Positions 1 through 12,619 are shown, numbered from the stretch's first letter. The stretch: 64,000 bases of DNA from Styela clava (GCF_964204865.1 NC_135258.1:10097001-10161000), one strand, 5' to 3'. Program-made: numbers and translations. The notes: a model not told the origin generated them from the letters alone.

Positions 1-582
1 GTTCTGGTCATTCTGAGAAACCTTTGACTGGCCAGATATGATCTAATCAAGAAAGTGGCTCCAGTGACATTACATACATATGCCATACTTGACTTAATAT
101 AATGGGATAAATTCTCCTTCGAATGTGATTTACTTGGGGGCCTGGAGATTATATGAAAATTATTGCTTCACAATTTCATATATTTTATTACCCTAAACTG
201 CTTGTCTGAAAAAATCTGACTTTAGTCAGACAAAACGTTTAAAAAATAATGGTTGTAAACTATTTGTCGGATGACTTCACTCACATGAGATGCTACAAAA
301 TATATTTAGAGAACGTGTATGTAAGACTCTTGAACTATTCATTACAGCCATTCTGATTCTTGTGAACAGTGCATACATATGCACTAACACAACAGGAAAA
401 GGAGGAGCAGCTAGGCTCACACTACTATAATCAATCATACAAAAAAGTTTAATTTTCAAATTTTCACGATCAATGAGCATCAGTTGTTTGCATTGATCAA
501 CTTGATCACAAAAATTCGTTCTGATTCTTTTTTTATCTGTCCACTCAAATGAAAACTCATGTGTTTTGATGTGCAACCTAAC
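1..582. other. CFAP58 intron sequence at the window edge
   Basis: This AT-rich sequence lies downstream of the CFAP58 exon ending at 583. No further coding exon of that gene was recognised here, so the next one should lie left of the window. An open frame that runs through 277-756 on the minus strand is only exon 11 read through its donor site. Confidence 0.5.
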
Positions 583-3500
583 CTTGAGAGATTCTTTTTC
601 TTTCTCCACTCTGGCATGATCAAGATTAACTTTAACGAGAGCCGCTTCTTTTGTTGTAATTTCTTCTTTCAACTGATCGATTTGATGATTCATAATCTTT
701 AGTTTCCTTTTCATTTCTGTGATTTCATCCTGTAAAAAAGTGAGAAAAAAAAACACCTGTTTATTTTAATAAAACTAATCGGAAGGTCTAAAGCAGTAGT
801 TTCAATCATTAGGCTTCGGACAAATACAGACTTATACAGTTTTATCCCATTTCTTGCATTTTGACTCCCTGAATTTAAAAATAGAGCAATTTTTAACACA
901 GTTATGTTGACTAAATTAGGGATTGCCAAACTTTTCAAATTCAGGACATATTTGCTCTCTGTAATACAAATGTGGCACATGGAAAATAAATTTCTCTTTA
1001 ATAACATCAAATTACGACAAAGAAAAGTTTCACAATACACTGAACTTCACCATGGTACAGAAAATGTCAACGGACAGGCACACACGCACGGCAAAAATTC
1101 ATAAAAGTTACCAAAACCTCAAATGAGGTTTATTGAACAGACAAAATAAAAGTGGTACGAGGGCAATTTCATCCTGGGATTTAGTATATAAGTGACAAAA
1201 TTAGATTCGAAAGCATTGTTAACAAATGAATATAAGATAAAAAAAAAACTATGATATTAGATGTAATCAAATTTATCTGCCTGATTTACTGATAACTTGA
1301 TATCTTTCGATAAGAATAAATTTATATATAGCTCCAAGCTTGACCATGGTTGCTTGAAACTTTCTATCGAAGGAATGGAACCTCGCGTTGAAACTTTTTC
1401 AAAATATCATAACATGGCATCTCCTAAACACAGTCATTTCTCTATCTGTATGAACCTTTGGGAGTCCATTTTGAATAGAATTTAGTATGAAGTTTATACT
1501 ACAGAATGTCTATAAACTCCTTTTACAATTTCAATTTTGTTATGAAGTCAGTTCTCAATATATTTTAACCAGGTTTGTCGTTTTTATATCAGTAGTAGTT
1601 TTAAGTATTTTCACTTCATTTAATATATCTGTTAGGGCCAAAACAATATACGGTATCGATAAATTTCATTTGCAATTTTTAAAATTTTCCAAGACTTTAG
1701 GATAAATATTAGCAAGGATTAATGAATATATTACCTGTGCTTCAATTAGATTCTTGCTGTAGAGATTACGATCCGATCGAACAGCCTCATACAGATTCTG
1801 TTGTTGTTTTAATTTTGTTTCAGCTTCAGCAATTTTCTTTTTATAATCGAAAATCTGCATTTCCCGTACTTTTACATCTTCCATGTGTTGTAAAACCTGT
1901 ATTATAATACATTATAAATATAATTCTGCCTAAGATCAAGTAAAAAGGATTTTCCTATTTATTTCATGAGAGAGGAAATCTGATGAGGTGACCTAACCAT
2001 GGTCTTTCGCCAGACCATATTATGTATGGAAAGAGTTAACTGGTACAATAAAAATGAGTTGCACCATTCATCCAAGGCTGGAGGGTGGTTTGAAATCGCA
2101 TGGCTTCGTTTCCAGCTTATGAGACTCTGTATATTCGAACATCAGCTCCGAAACTTCATTCATTACCTATACATGACTCTTTGGGTATTGATGTTTTGAT
2201 ATGGCCATTGGCCACTATCTTGAAACACTAGTAGAACTCAAAACCATGATTTAAGGGTTTCAAATTTTAACTAAATTTTTGATTATAGAAATTTAAGCCT
2301 AAATTTTGAATTAGAAACTAAATAAAATATTGAAAAAAAGCTGAAAAAGAATAGATTTGATAAAAAAGATTTGATAAAGAATTTTCCTCAATATTAACTT
2401 AAACATAAATACCTTTTGTGTGAGATCAGAAGCTTCGTTGATATATCTGTCTCTTTCTTTTTCAAGTTGATAGATAATTTTTCTTTGTTTTTGAGCTTCA
2501 TCCTTGTAATTTTGTATTTCCTGTTCCAAATTCTTTTTACTTTGTTCATGAAGACGAACCAAATTCATTTGTTTTTGTGTAGCATGTGATGACTGTCAAA
2601 GATTAAAAACACTAACATAAGCAAGATATTTATAATATTTTATTTTATTCTTTCGCTTCAAACAAGGGTCTGAACCAGCATGCTTTGTAGATAAGGAGGC
2701 GCTCCAGAAGTGTGCGTAACCAATATGGAGGTAATTAATTTTGTTCGCCTACTTTACATCAAGTTGAATAAAGAGACTGAAACCTATGGGCAAGGGGTAT
2801 ATTCACTTAGCTAACACAGACAGTCCCCGAACTCTTAAATAGAACTAAAAAAGGAAAAATCGAAATAAAATGATGGCTTAACCCTAACCTGGTACATACA
2901 CTACGGAAGTACCCTTCCTGATTCGGCATTGTCTACCCAATTTTTTGCATCCTGGGTAAGGTGGCGAAGATGACATTTGAACCCAATATATCGACCTGCG
3001 ATGCCTTCATAGTCAATTTCGTGGATGTTTAGTAAGTAATTATAACAGTACAGATTATTAAAATATTTGGGTTATAGTCAAAATAAGTTCACCATCATGA
3101 CTATTGCATAGTCAATGTTTGTAGTGAATGAATTTATTTTTTATACTAAACCAGTAACAGCGCTATAGGTGTCGCTGCTTGAAGGCCCAACCAGGTCCCT
3201 CGCGACTCCTGTCGCACAATAACTGATACTAGTCCATTTTTTTCTGTACAAATCTTTGTGCATTTGCATTTTGTGACAACAAATAAACGATTGGCTGACT
3301 GACTGATCAATGATCCTGCATTGGAATTGTTTTAATAAGTAATTCATCATCAAGTTTGCTAAATAATGCTATTTTATTTTTTCAATTTTCCTTACATGAT
3401 ATTAGAAAATGAATTTTATTTACCTTGAGTAAATTCTTGTTTAGAATATCTCTTTCTCTCACTAGTTCATCAGCTTGCTTTTTGTCAATCTCTGCCTGTT

Positions 3501-6500
3501 TTTTCATCACATCAAGCTCTAAAATGAAATAGAAAAAAATTGTTAACCTTATTATTAGGGTTTATGAAAAAGTCAAAATGTTATTTAAAATGTGAAAAGC
3601 AATATTTTGAACTAGTATTAACTAAACATATGATTAAAATTGCTGTTGCTATTTTATTTCAATCATCCATTTTGTATGCATGACTTTATAGGGTGAAATC
3701 CTGTGTTACCATGTGGCATGGTATTGCTTCTAATAGAATTCATTTAGCGTGGCAATTGACGAATCGCGCTAAGCGACAGGAACCATGTGAGGTTTGAGGT
3801 TCTACCATCTACGATCCTGACTACACTCCTTACCACTGTGCATGATACTGATGGTCAGTTTCTGTTCCCCCCACCATTGTGATTCATTCATGTAGATCAA
3901 GTACATGGTTAACTCATCGCATACCCACCATGGACCAGTAACCAGACGATAGCCGAGTCTGGCTTGTCATATGATTTAGAATTTTTTTTGCCTTTCCTCT
4001 CTCTCGTGATATCCTGTATGTACCATCTTCAATGGCTTGGTTTATCAAGAAGAATATTAAATACCAATCTATTTTGACCTATCTCATAATCTTGAAATTT
4101 TACCTCTTTCCAAGCCACCAATTTGACTTTTAAGTGTATCTCTTTGTCCTTCCACTTCCGATTTACTTTCTTCAACTAACTGTAATTTTCTCTGAATATT
4201 TTCTCTCATTTTATTTAGTCTTGTTGTATCTTGACGCATCTGGTTTATTTCATCTTCGCGAGCCTGTTGGATTAGAAAATTTGATAATTTTATTTTGTTC
4301 ATATCAATATGCACACATTGTCTTATTTCATCATTATATTATTGTCCAACATTTCTATTTGAACTTGGATATTCCAAAAGATTTTAGTTTTATTTTTCAT
4401 TACAATATAAGAAATAAAAGACATCAATCATAATACTAATGTTGCGGTATTCCAATATTTGTATGTGATAGCCAGAAGTTTACGAAAGACAAATTTTGAA
4501 CTTAATCCTTAGTTTTCCATTCAATCCATTGGCTGGAAACCATTCAATTGTTCAATTTAACACCCAGAGTATAAAAAATTAGGTGGAGGTTGCTTATCAG
4601 AAACCCATAGAAGCACCCTGTATCTAAGCATAATACAAATCCACTACGGCTTTTCTTTCAAATTTTAGATGTAAATACAATTCTATGAAAAAGCATTTTA
4701 CAATTTATTTATATGAGACAAATTTAAGCCTGCCATGGCTTGTTAGGAGAGAGAATTATGAGACATTATTATGACCCTTACTTTAAGATCAGCTGCTTTA
4801 GTTTGATTATCGCTTGCCAGAGCATCCGCATTATCAATTTGATTTTGATAATCTTGTTGTAGTTTAGTAAGTCTAGCATTCAGAAGGTCAGTGTCCCGAA
4901 CAGCTTTCTCATGAAGAATCTGGTGAAATTAAAGGCAATTTTTCACTAATAACCTTCACCTTATTCAAAAAATAATTTAAACTTTTCTTCACTCAAGTTG
5001 ATAGAAAAATAACGGAATAAGATACCAGAAAGCATTTGAGCAATGATTGGCCGTAACAAGATGGTAGAAAAAATTAATACAATTATGAATTTATTGTAGG
5101 CTATATTTATAATGTATTACAATTTATATACAATTTGGCATAAAAGCCACGATTTATATCAATTTTTTAATGTTTATTAGGCAAGTGGTACAAGTCATAT
5201 CTAATATATAGCCTATAATTAAATTAGTATGTCCTTTACCAATTTATTAAATTATGCATAAAATGATAAAATGATAAAACTATGACATAAAGGTAACAAG
5301 CTTTTTCTTTTTTCTCTTTGAAATGAAATACTGTAGATGTTGAACAAACTCATACTCTCTGTTCCTTGAGTTGTTGTTCCAGTCTAACATTGTCATCTTT
5401 ACTTCGTTGTAACTGAGTCGTTGCTGCTTTATTTTCTGACGTTTTATTATCAAGATCATTTTTTAATCCTTTCACATCTCGTTCCATTTTTTCTTTTTTT
5501 CTTGTTTCCCTTTGGACTTCATTTTGCTTCATTTGGATGTCTTGTTGAAGCTAAAATTATCGAAAGTGAATTAATATTTATATTATGTCAATATTTTTCA
5601 AAATTAAAATGAATTACACTATTTTAGAGATTTACATTTTGTGTATCAATGCCTCAAGGAACGCAAACTTATATAGTGTTGTGTTATTGAACCTTTTTGT
5701 ATGTAAAATTTCAGTTGGGATTTTTACATACATTCCTTTGAGGAATGAAATTTCATCTCTGGTAATAGCTACCGTAATCAGTTCGATGTCAAGAACATAC
5801 ATGGTGAGAAACCATTACAAGCTAGCAGTTATATAATTATCTCCATCTTCAATCTCCTTGCAGAATATTCATTACCGTAATATTTACTTTGTGATACAGA
5901 ATATGTATGCAGTGAATGCAGTGCAAAACTATTAGTTTCTGTTTTAAGTTCTTGAAACTGCTTATTTTCAATAATTGAAGACTGTTTCTGGATAATTTTA
6001 ATGCTTTGCAAAAATCAAACCTCTGCAATTTTCATTTCGGCAGCTTCCTTGTCAGATTCTGCTTTCTGTTGAACAGCCGCAGCAGCAGCAAGTTGTTCCC
6101 TAGCTTTGACAATCTCGGACAAGAGATCATCTCGTTCTCGAGTTAAATCTTCTTTTGCCTTCAGAAGTTCGTTTACACTGTTAAAAAGTGTGCAATAGAT
6201 AAATCATAAAAAAATAAAGTTTGTTACTTGGTTTGTAGTAAACAAATCACCGTCTGTAGCCTGTACTATAAATATGTTTCAGAATATAGACGATATCCAA
6301 AATACAGAGAGCAAAAAATTACTCGAATATGAAACTAACACTAAGACACGGGTTATCACGGACTGGGGGTAACTTTACTCCTTGGGTAAATTTGACCTTC
6401 AGTGGGTCCTAGGGGTGAATTTGGCAGGTAAGATAACCATGAGTAAATAACCATATAGCCGATTGCAAAATCTGCTGTTGCACAATAAATAACACTGTGC

Positions 6501-8263
6501 TTTCGCTGCAAAGAAGCTATTTAGTATAGATTCACTTTTCATAATTCACTTACAGTACATTGAAAAAAAAGTGAAAAAGATAAGACGTACACAGAAAATG
6601 TACTGTGTCAACTTGGAAAATTGTCATGAGGTGAACAATGAAATAGAGGTCTAGGCTCTTCAAAATGAGATGTTCACAGCATAAAACTTCATTGAAGTCA
6701 GACAGGTTTCGGCTCAGCAGTGTGACGCATCATGCCAAGCGTTAGGAATACGCTCGCCACCGCAATTCTGATTACCCTGCATGGGTTAGCAAGTTCGAAT
6801 CCCATGCGAGGATGGGTGTGTGCAAGAGGATTAAGCTGTGTTATCGATTTTCCTTTCCCCATGAGATAAATATGTAAATCCTATCCTATCATAAGTTTAC
6901 CTGTGTTCCTGGCCCATAGATAATCCAGCTCCCTGTTCAACTAGTTTAGTCAAGTTTGCAATTTCAAGTTTTAGACTTTGTATAGTTTCTCGTGTTCTCG
7001 TCTCCTTCTCTGTAGCAGAGTCAACCATCCTCCAAGCTTTTTCCAACTCAGTTTTAAGTTGTTGTATTGTGGCCTAAAGGTAATTATCATAAACCAGATA
7101 TTTTACATAATCAGGACATGCTGAGCATTTGAGCCCAGGTAAAAATGACTGACATTATAAACTATGTCCATAAGGATATATCCAGATTTATAATTGTCAC
7201 TGATTTGTATAAATTTTGAAAATTTGCAAAAGTTCATGCCCAGCAAGCTGGAGGGTCAAAAAATAAAAAATTTATTCTTATGTGTACTCATTATGCCCTG
7301 CAGTTTCTCAAACCTAGTTAAGACAAACTTGCTTGACACGTTGGAGATTTATCTTTTCATAAAAAACTGACAAATGAAAGATTACAACAATGGTGGAAAA
7401 GACAACTCCTCTATTCCTCAGCAATAATCTTGTTCCTTATTGAAATCTTTTTTTCTAATGAATCCTATACCAGTTCCTAAATATGAATTAATCAAGTATA
7501 CCTGATCATCTTGAGACAGCTTGAGTGCCTGAGAAACTTTTGATGAATTTGCAACAATTTCTGCATTTAATTCACGACATTTTCCCATTAATCGCTTTTC
7601 ACTTTCATGAGATTTCATCAAGGCTTTATGTAGTTTTTCATATTCGATGCGAAATCTAAAAAAAAGGTTATTGATCAAATATTACTACAAAATAATAATG
7701 AATAATTAAATTCCACAGTATTATGTAACAGGTTTCATATGCTTAATAATTAAATTTGAACTCATGCAAACATATGAGAAAATGGTATGTAACTCCACAG
7801 ATAGGGCGGTTCAAGTTATGAGTTTGATTTTTTATTACGTTGGAAGTTGTTTAAAAATAATAATATATAAATGCCCGTGGATTTAATTACTGAATTAGGG
7901 TTGGGATTGTATCAGCGCTGACTGCGGTACTGGTTATCAGTAAAATTCATGGGCGTAAAGTCTGTAAGGTAAAATATCTGCTTATTATGTTCATATAAGA
8001 GTACATTAAAATAGTTTTTTATTCCAGATTTTTGCTGTTACAGTGTTGAGTATCAATGGGTGATAAAGCTTGTCACAAGGCAACAAAGTCAAAACATTAT
8101 CCCGGAAATCATTAGTCTATATACCAGTAAAATAAAATCGCCTTTTCACTTACTTTTCCAGGGTTTTATCTCCCATTAACTCTCCCAAAACTTCCTGGAA
8201 GTCTTTTTCCAATGCCTGAAATGCATCTTCTTCGAATGCTGCTTTATCAGCAGTTGCCGCCAT
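583..8263 (-). CDS. CFAP58: Cilia- and flagella-associated protein 58 (5' exons, partial)
   Basis: This is a long coiled-coil protein of motile cilia and sperm flagella. Eleven exons read on the minus strand: 8154-8263 (ATG at 8263), 7502-7655, 6901-7073, 6021-6177, 5356-5550, 4782-4919, 4104-4263, 3424-3518, 2413-2592, 1735-1896 and 583-729. All have GT/AG borders and phases that join into 557 open codons. The translation follows vertebrate CFAP58 almost without gaps. Landmarks are KCRELNAEIV (exon 2), NLTKLVEQG (exon 3), IQNYKDEAQKQRKI with EKERDRYIN (exon 9), KLKQQQNLYEAVRSDRNLYS (exon 10) and MKRKLKIM (exon 11). Human CFAP58 has about 870 residues, so roughly the last third lies left of the window. 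The sequence is charged and heptad-rich throughout, with no membrane segment. Introns contain SINE-like and MITE-like repeats. The last donor seen (GTTAGG at 577-582) is slightly unusual. The start is supported by the match of the first residues after the ATG. Confidence 0.93.
2680..2960. repeat. Degenerate MITE of the GCTCCCGAAGTAT family
   Basis: The left edge (gcgctccagaagtgtgcgta) and right edge (actacggaagtacccttcc) are weak inverted copies of the termini seen much better preserved at 53015-53252. It lies in CFAP58 intron 8-9 and is diverged, so the borders are approximate. Confidence 0.4.
3061..3220 (+). repeat. Dispersed ~160-bp repeat, copy 1
   Basis: The block shares long stretches with 9092-9251, including caccatcatgactattgcat, actaaaccagtaac and ggtgtcgctgcttgaag. 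Both copies end in a GC-richer part around tgtcgca. No open frame or clear terminal inverted repeat was seen. It is a dispersed repeat of unknown class. Confidence 0.7.
3738..4020 (+). repeat. Possible tRNA-derived SINE
   Basis: A box-A-like segment (tagcgtggcaattgacg) is followed about 45 bases later by a box-B-like aggttctaccatc. The block ends in a pyrimidine tract resembling the tail of the better-supported SINE at 6709-6890. It lies in a CFAP58 intron. The borders are approximate and the call is tentative. Confidence 0.35.
6709..6890 (+). repeat. tRNA-derived SINE-like element
   Basis: The block starts with a tRNA-like segment (ggctcagcagtgtgacgcat), has a clear RNA polymerase III box B (agttcgaatccc) at about 6791-6802, and ends in a short pentamer tail (tcctatcctatc). 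The tRNA part does not fold as a complete tRNA by eye, so a tRNA gene is unlikely. It sits in the CFAP58 intron between exons 3 and 4. Confidence 0.6.
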
Positions 8264-9091
8264 TTTATTGGACTAGGTTGTGAATCTAACTGTACTTCTA
8301 CCTGTTTACATAGTCTAAACAGTAAACTGAATTTTATTTTATTCCTTATTCGCACAATAATAAAAGTTACAAAAATTCGCAGACTGTGGTGACAAAGCCA
8401 GTGAGGGAAAGTTCGACATAACAAACGTATCCATGGAAACTATCGACCTACAGCGCCACGTGTGGCTGATAAATTAGGAAAACTAATATTTTTGCTAAAA
8501 TTGAGGTTTTCCTAATCACCTATTTTGTTGATTATATTAGCAAAAATACCGATCGCCAATAAGCCCACAGTGACGTAGAAATATATTATGACCTTTAAGC
8601 GTGTTTATAAATAAGCACTCGTTTTCGTGATTTTTACAGTCATCTGTTAGGTTTTATTCATATTTCCCGATGACTTAGAGTTTAGACGCCTTTTTCTCCG
8701 CAGAAGTTATTTGGTGATTTTAAGATTTCAATAGTAGCTGCCTGAACATTTTGAAACGAAAAGATAAGTTACGTTTTCAGATGTAAAACAGGATGTCTCC
8801 CAAAAATACTCTCAAAATTGGCAACACAAATTTTCCATTGATGACGTATAGGAGGAATTTTCAAAGGGCTAAGTGTTGAGAGGAATCCATCGCATATAAA
8901 CGTTATATGATTTTTTGAATAGTCTTTGTTGCGAGTTTTTTTTTGAAAATTTTTTTTCCAAACTTCTCTCCCTCTAAATTTTATTTACACAATTTTTCAA
9001 AATTGCTTATGTCGTCAATTCCTCTCGATTTGTCTCTTTTACTAATTTTATTATATATGTTAGAAAAGTTGCGATCGCTCTTGAGTTTCCA
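8264..9091. other. CFAP58 upstream region; no other gene seen
   Basis: This AT-rich sequence includes the presumed 5' UTR and promoter of CFAP58. A short minus-strand frame at 8176-8424 is exon 1 read in another frame. No TATA box, CpG-rich core or second gene could be supported. Confidence 0.4.
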
Positions 9092-9251
9092 AAAATATTG
9101 GGGTTGTAGTCAAATATGTTCACCATCATGACTATTGCATAGTCAATGTCTGTAGCGAAAGCAATTATTTTTTTACACTAAACCAGTAACAACAGATAGG
9201 TGTCGCTGCTTGAAGACCTAACCAGGCCACTCGCGACCACTGTCGCATAAT
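9092..9251 (+). repeat. Dispersed ~160-bp repeat, copy 2
   Basis: This is the second copy of the repeat at 3061-3220, in the same orientation, about 6 kb away and outside CFAP58. Shared blocks are interrupted by small substitutions and indels, so the two insertions are not very recent. Confidence 0.7.
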
Positions 9252-9640
9252 TACGTTACATTCATTAATTAAAAAGTAAAAATTGCAATAAAAATATTTT
9301 TCTCATTCCATATCAGTTGATTCCCAAAAGTCAAAGCTCTGTGAATATTTTATCTTCATCGTCGTCAACTCTGAAACCTCCGTTAGTATGTTCTTCCTTT
9401 GTTGCCTAAAATGATGTCCGGTTATCACAATCCTCATAACTCTCATTTGTTGAGATGTGGCTTGGGTTTTTATACGTTCCGAAAAACAGTACTTTTTGTC
9501 CGATATCTTCAATCCACACGCTTAAATGCGCTATAGTGCCAGCACGCGAATGGAAATCAGAAAATTATGTCGTGCTCACGTTATCGGACTGGTCTTTATC
9601 TTCATTGGCTTCATAAAGACCGTTGTGTCCATCGCTCTAA

Positions 9641-9847
9641 TCAATTCCAAATCTTAAAAACCTCCTCAGTTTTTCTTGGAAGCAACTTATTAAAGAGCCA
9701 AATATCAAAAAATGGCCTCTCCATCCACCTAAAAAGGCATGCTTTATAATGAAAACTACGACCGGAAGAAATAGCCTGTCCAGCGATTCCATCGGCGTAT
9801 GTTAATTTGAATAATGTCTCAAAATTATAATTCAGTATTATATTCAA
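9641..9847 (-). CDS. Unassigned open frame, 68 codons
   Basis: The frame reads with a protein-like, aromatic-rich composition (FDIWLFNKLLP, GRSFHYKACLF), unlike the Ile/Lys/Asn-rich shadows nearby. I do not recognise the family. It could be one exon of an otherwise lost gene or a piece of a mobile element. It is followed by a TGA directly after FKIWN. The neighbouring SLC5 remnant at 10096-10986 is also broken, so this may be a second relic in a decaying interval. Confidence 0.25.
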   Translation of the reverse strand: MNIILNYNFETLFKLTYADGIAGQAISSGRSFHYKACLFRWMERPFFDIWLFNKLLPRKTEEVFKIWN

Positions 9848-10095
9848 TATATCAAAAGTTCACCAAGCCAATGTAAACAGAATCACCAAATGACCATTTT
9901 ACGTGCGTTTAGAACCAATGACATTTTGTACCTATGCATAATTACTTTCCTCTTACCGCAATTAGACAGGAGACATCCCAAACTTACAGGACAAGGCATT
10001 AGAGTCACATTTAAACCATTCACCACAATCTCTACCCGTGATTAGCACTAAGTAATTTATCAAATAAATTTTTAAATATCTATAATGTTTACTTA

Positions 10096-10986
10096 TAGCA
10101 TCTAACTAAGCGGTTAATAAACTGATAATACTTCTGAAAATGATGCAACTTAGAAGTCCAACTGGGCCGATGTATCATAATGAAATAGAGTAAAAGGAAA
10201 AAGCATCTTCATATGCAACATCGTTTTCTGTTTGTTTAATTTCTTCTGTACTTGTTGTAAGCATCGAAGTACTCATATTTGATTGAAATGTGTCATTGCA
10301 AGTGTTATTACGATACTTAGTGGAAAGCGGTGAAAGACGAATAAACTCGTTTGAAAACGGGACAGTTTGCATTCCAATAAATAGCCAAGTGGAATATGCA
10401 AGTCCACAAACTATTCCGCCTGTAGCACCCTGAAACGGGAATTAAAAATTGAATGAGAGCTGCCTAACTAACAAATAGCCAATCGTCAAGCATATAAAAG
10501 TTAAACTGACATTTCCCCATGTCCAATCTTGTGAAAATATCAATTGAACGTCATCTGCCAATTTGAGTCTAGCTAATACAATTCCGTGGGCAAAGGATCA
10601 CACAAATCTACTAGGACACTATGAGCCATTTTACCCATCCATCTATCTATATCTCCTTTCGAGTCATCTTCCGTAAGCCAAGTTGAAATCTTGGATTGTT
10701 GTAAAAAAATCGAATTTTCATAAACCACAAATTTTCATAAACTCACAAATGTTCAGTAAAGATTGACTCGAGAGACAAACCTGTTTTTTTTTTCTAACCT
10801 ATTTAGAATTGTAAAAATATATAAGTTGGAATTGCGATCCAATATATAAAATATTGAAATAAAACTCACTTTCCAGTTTGCAAATGGAATCTGCATTTTT
10901 AAAGTGAATAAGCCCAAAATAGGACCAATCGTGATGGCTAGTAAACTTAAAATTACTTCAAAGAGTTCGGTTACAGAATAGCAATT
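10096..10986 (-). pseudogene. 3' remnant of an SLC5-family sodium-coupled transporter
   Basis: Two exons are visible on the minus strand. The first, about 10870-10986, ends in FEVILSLLAITIGPILGLFT and PFANWK with a consensus donor GTGAGT. The second starts at about 10432 after TTTCAG with GATGGIVCGLAYSTWLFIG and runs through an extracellular loop to the last membrane helix. This is the GGP.LGLF and GA..G layout of SLC5 monocarboxylate/multivitamin transporters (SLC5A6/A8/A12 type). After YSISL an in-frame TGA (10175-10177) stands where these transporters usually have an aromatic residue. The same frame then continues with YIGPVGLLSC up to a TAG near 10094. Upstream exons are missing: the region above 11.1 kb is tandem repeats and an LTR element. 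I infer a decapitated pseudogene. A C-terminally truncated functional allele is less likely. Confidence 0.7.
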
Positions 10987-11102
10987 CTGTAGTTGTTGTC
11001 GTGGAGATCCCCTCTGGTGTGGCCTAATTCTTGAATCACGGTTAAATTTAGCACAAAAAGCAAAGCACAAAAATTAGAATACTGAAACGAAGTCTGGGCT
11101 TC

Positions 11103-11466
11103 AGTACTAGACGTTTCCGAGTACTACAGTTTTGTACGCAAGCTGTTTCTATTCTTGTCAGAACGCCTACATTGGGGTGGTCCAAACCCATGCCCGCGGG
11201 CCACATGCGGCCCTCGCCTGGGTAGCAGTACTAGACGTTTCCGAGTACTACAGTTTTGCACGCAAGCTGTTTATATTCTTGTCAGATCGCCTACATTGGG
11301 GTGGTCCAAACCCATGCCCGCGGGCCACATGTGGCCCTCGCCTGGGTGGCAGTACTAGACGTTTCCGAGTACTACAGTTTTGTACGCAAGCTGTTTCTAT
11401 TCTTGTCAGAACGCCTACATTGGGGTGGTCCAAACCCATGCCCGCGGGCCACATGTGGCCCTCGCT
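11103..11466 (+). repeat. Three tandem 124-bp units containing a hAT-like terminus
   Basis: Units start at 11103, 11227 and 11351 with agtactagacgtttccgagt, giving an exact 124-bp period; the third is truncated. Units differ by only a few bases. Each contains ttggggtggtccaaaccc and a GC-rich block (gcccgcgggccacatg), which resembles the end of a hAT-type transposon. An inverted counterpart (ttggaccaccctgg) lies at 16271-16284, beyond the LTR element. Open frames on both strands across this block are by-products of the repeat. Confidence 0.85.
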
Positions 11467-11558
11467 GCCATCGCGGGAGGGTAAACAAAAAATGGAGCAA
11501 AACAAAATTTGGTGTTGTTTGGTCATAAAAATAACTATAAAATAATTTCTGCCGAGTG

Positions 11559-11746
11559 TGTTTCGTTCTCTATCTAACGTTACGGGTTCTCAACCCATGA
11601 CTCGACGTTATCAACTTATATTAACAGTAAACATAGAAAGCACCGCACAGTAGAACAGTCAAAATAATACTACCACGTTTTACAAGGATAACCAAGGACA
11701 TGAAACATGGGTGGCGCTATAGGGTATATTACGTCATATCGTAACA
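11559..11746 (-). repeat. LTR (3' LTR in element orientation)
   Basis: This 188-bp terminal repeat starts TG and ends CA. It differs from the partner at 15888-16075 at four positions that I can count (about 98% identity). The adjacent inner side is the polypurine tract. Confidence 0.93.
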
Positions 11747-11782
11747 TCCCCCTTTTCATAAAAAGTATTAATACATAAATGT

Positions 11783-12574
11783 TCACGGCACGTATCTATC
11801 AGGAGTACGAATGATTCTAGTTCGTGTTCTACGTTGTCTGAAATTCGGAGTCACCGGTCTCTCGCTAGATTCCGCTTCATCTGAACGAGAAGTTTCAGAA
11901 TTGTTCGCTCCATTTGACGTTAGTTGTGGCTCTGCATGCGAAGATGGTTCATGTTTTATTTCCTTCTCGTCATCGTATGTTGGTCTTAAAAACCATCTAT
12001 TCCGCCTGTAGTCTCTTCCATCGATATTCACGCGATATGACCTTGGAGACAATTGCTCGGTGCATGTACCAAATCTCCATCTCCCTTTGTTTTCAATAGG
12101 TTTCACGAGCACTTTTTTTCCTTTGTGAAGCTTCGAAAGTTGTTTTGTGCCACGATCGTAATATTTCTTAGATCTTGCACGTCTCTGCTCAATTTTCGAT
12201 TTGACATTTCTCTCAACTTTCAGCGCGAGCAGTTTCTTCGATATTGGAAGAAAACATCTTGTGCGACAGGACATTAGTCTTTGACTAGGTGAACTGTCCA
12301 TACCATCTGTTGGCGTATTTCTCCATTCGAGTATAGCTTTATATACATCTGAACAGTCTCTACGTGCCTTTTTAATCAGATTCTTTGCTATCTTGACGGC
12401 TGATTCGGCTTTACCGTTCGACTTGCTATGCAGCGGAGATGACGTTCGATGCAGAAATTCCCAACTTTTGGCAAATTCTCGAAATTCAGCATTTGCAAAT
12501 TGTGGACCATCGTCGGAGATCACTGTATCTGGTTTGCCATGTCTGCTGAAATTCTTCTTACAACATTTGATCAC
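11783..12574 (-). pseudogene. Integrase core and C-terminal part of the Ty3/gypsy element
   Basis: The frame contains ISDDGPQFANAEF and, further on, SNGKAESAVK, the second aspartate and the glutamate of the retroviral-type DDE core. A basic C-terminal region follows. It is separated from the zinc-binding part of the integrase by an in-frame TGA at 12620-12622, and the frame stays open across the intervening bases, so the break is a nonsense change. It ends shortly before the polypurine tract. Confidence 0.85.
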
Positions 12575-12619
12575 CGATCTCGCAGTTGCATTATTCAGTT
12601 CGTCGAGTTCCCAGAAATC

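Noticed and set aside
6709-6890. tRNA gene suggested by a good box B
   Set aside because: No complete acceptor and anticodon stems could be formed by eye, and the block ends in a SINE-like pentamer tail.
11132-11545. Overlapping open frames of 67-137 codons on both strands
   Set aside because: They run through three 124-bp tandem units; the peptide repeats follow the DNA period and appear in several frames, which is expected of a repeat without stops.
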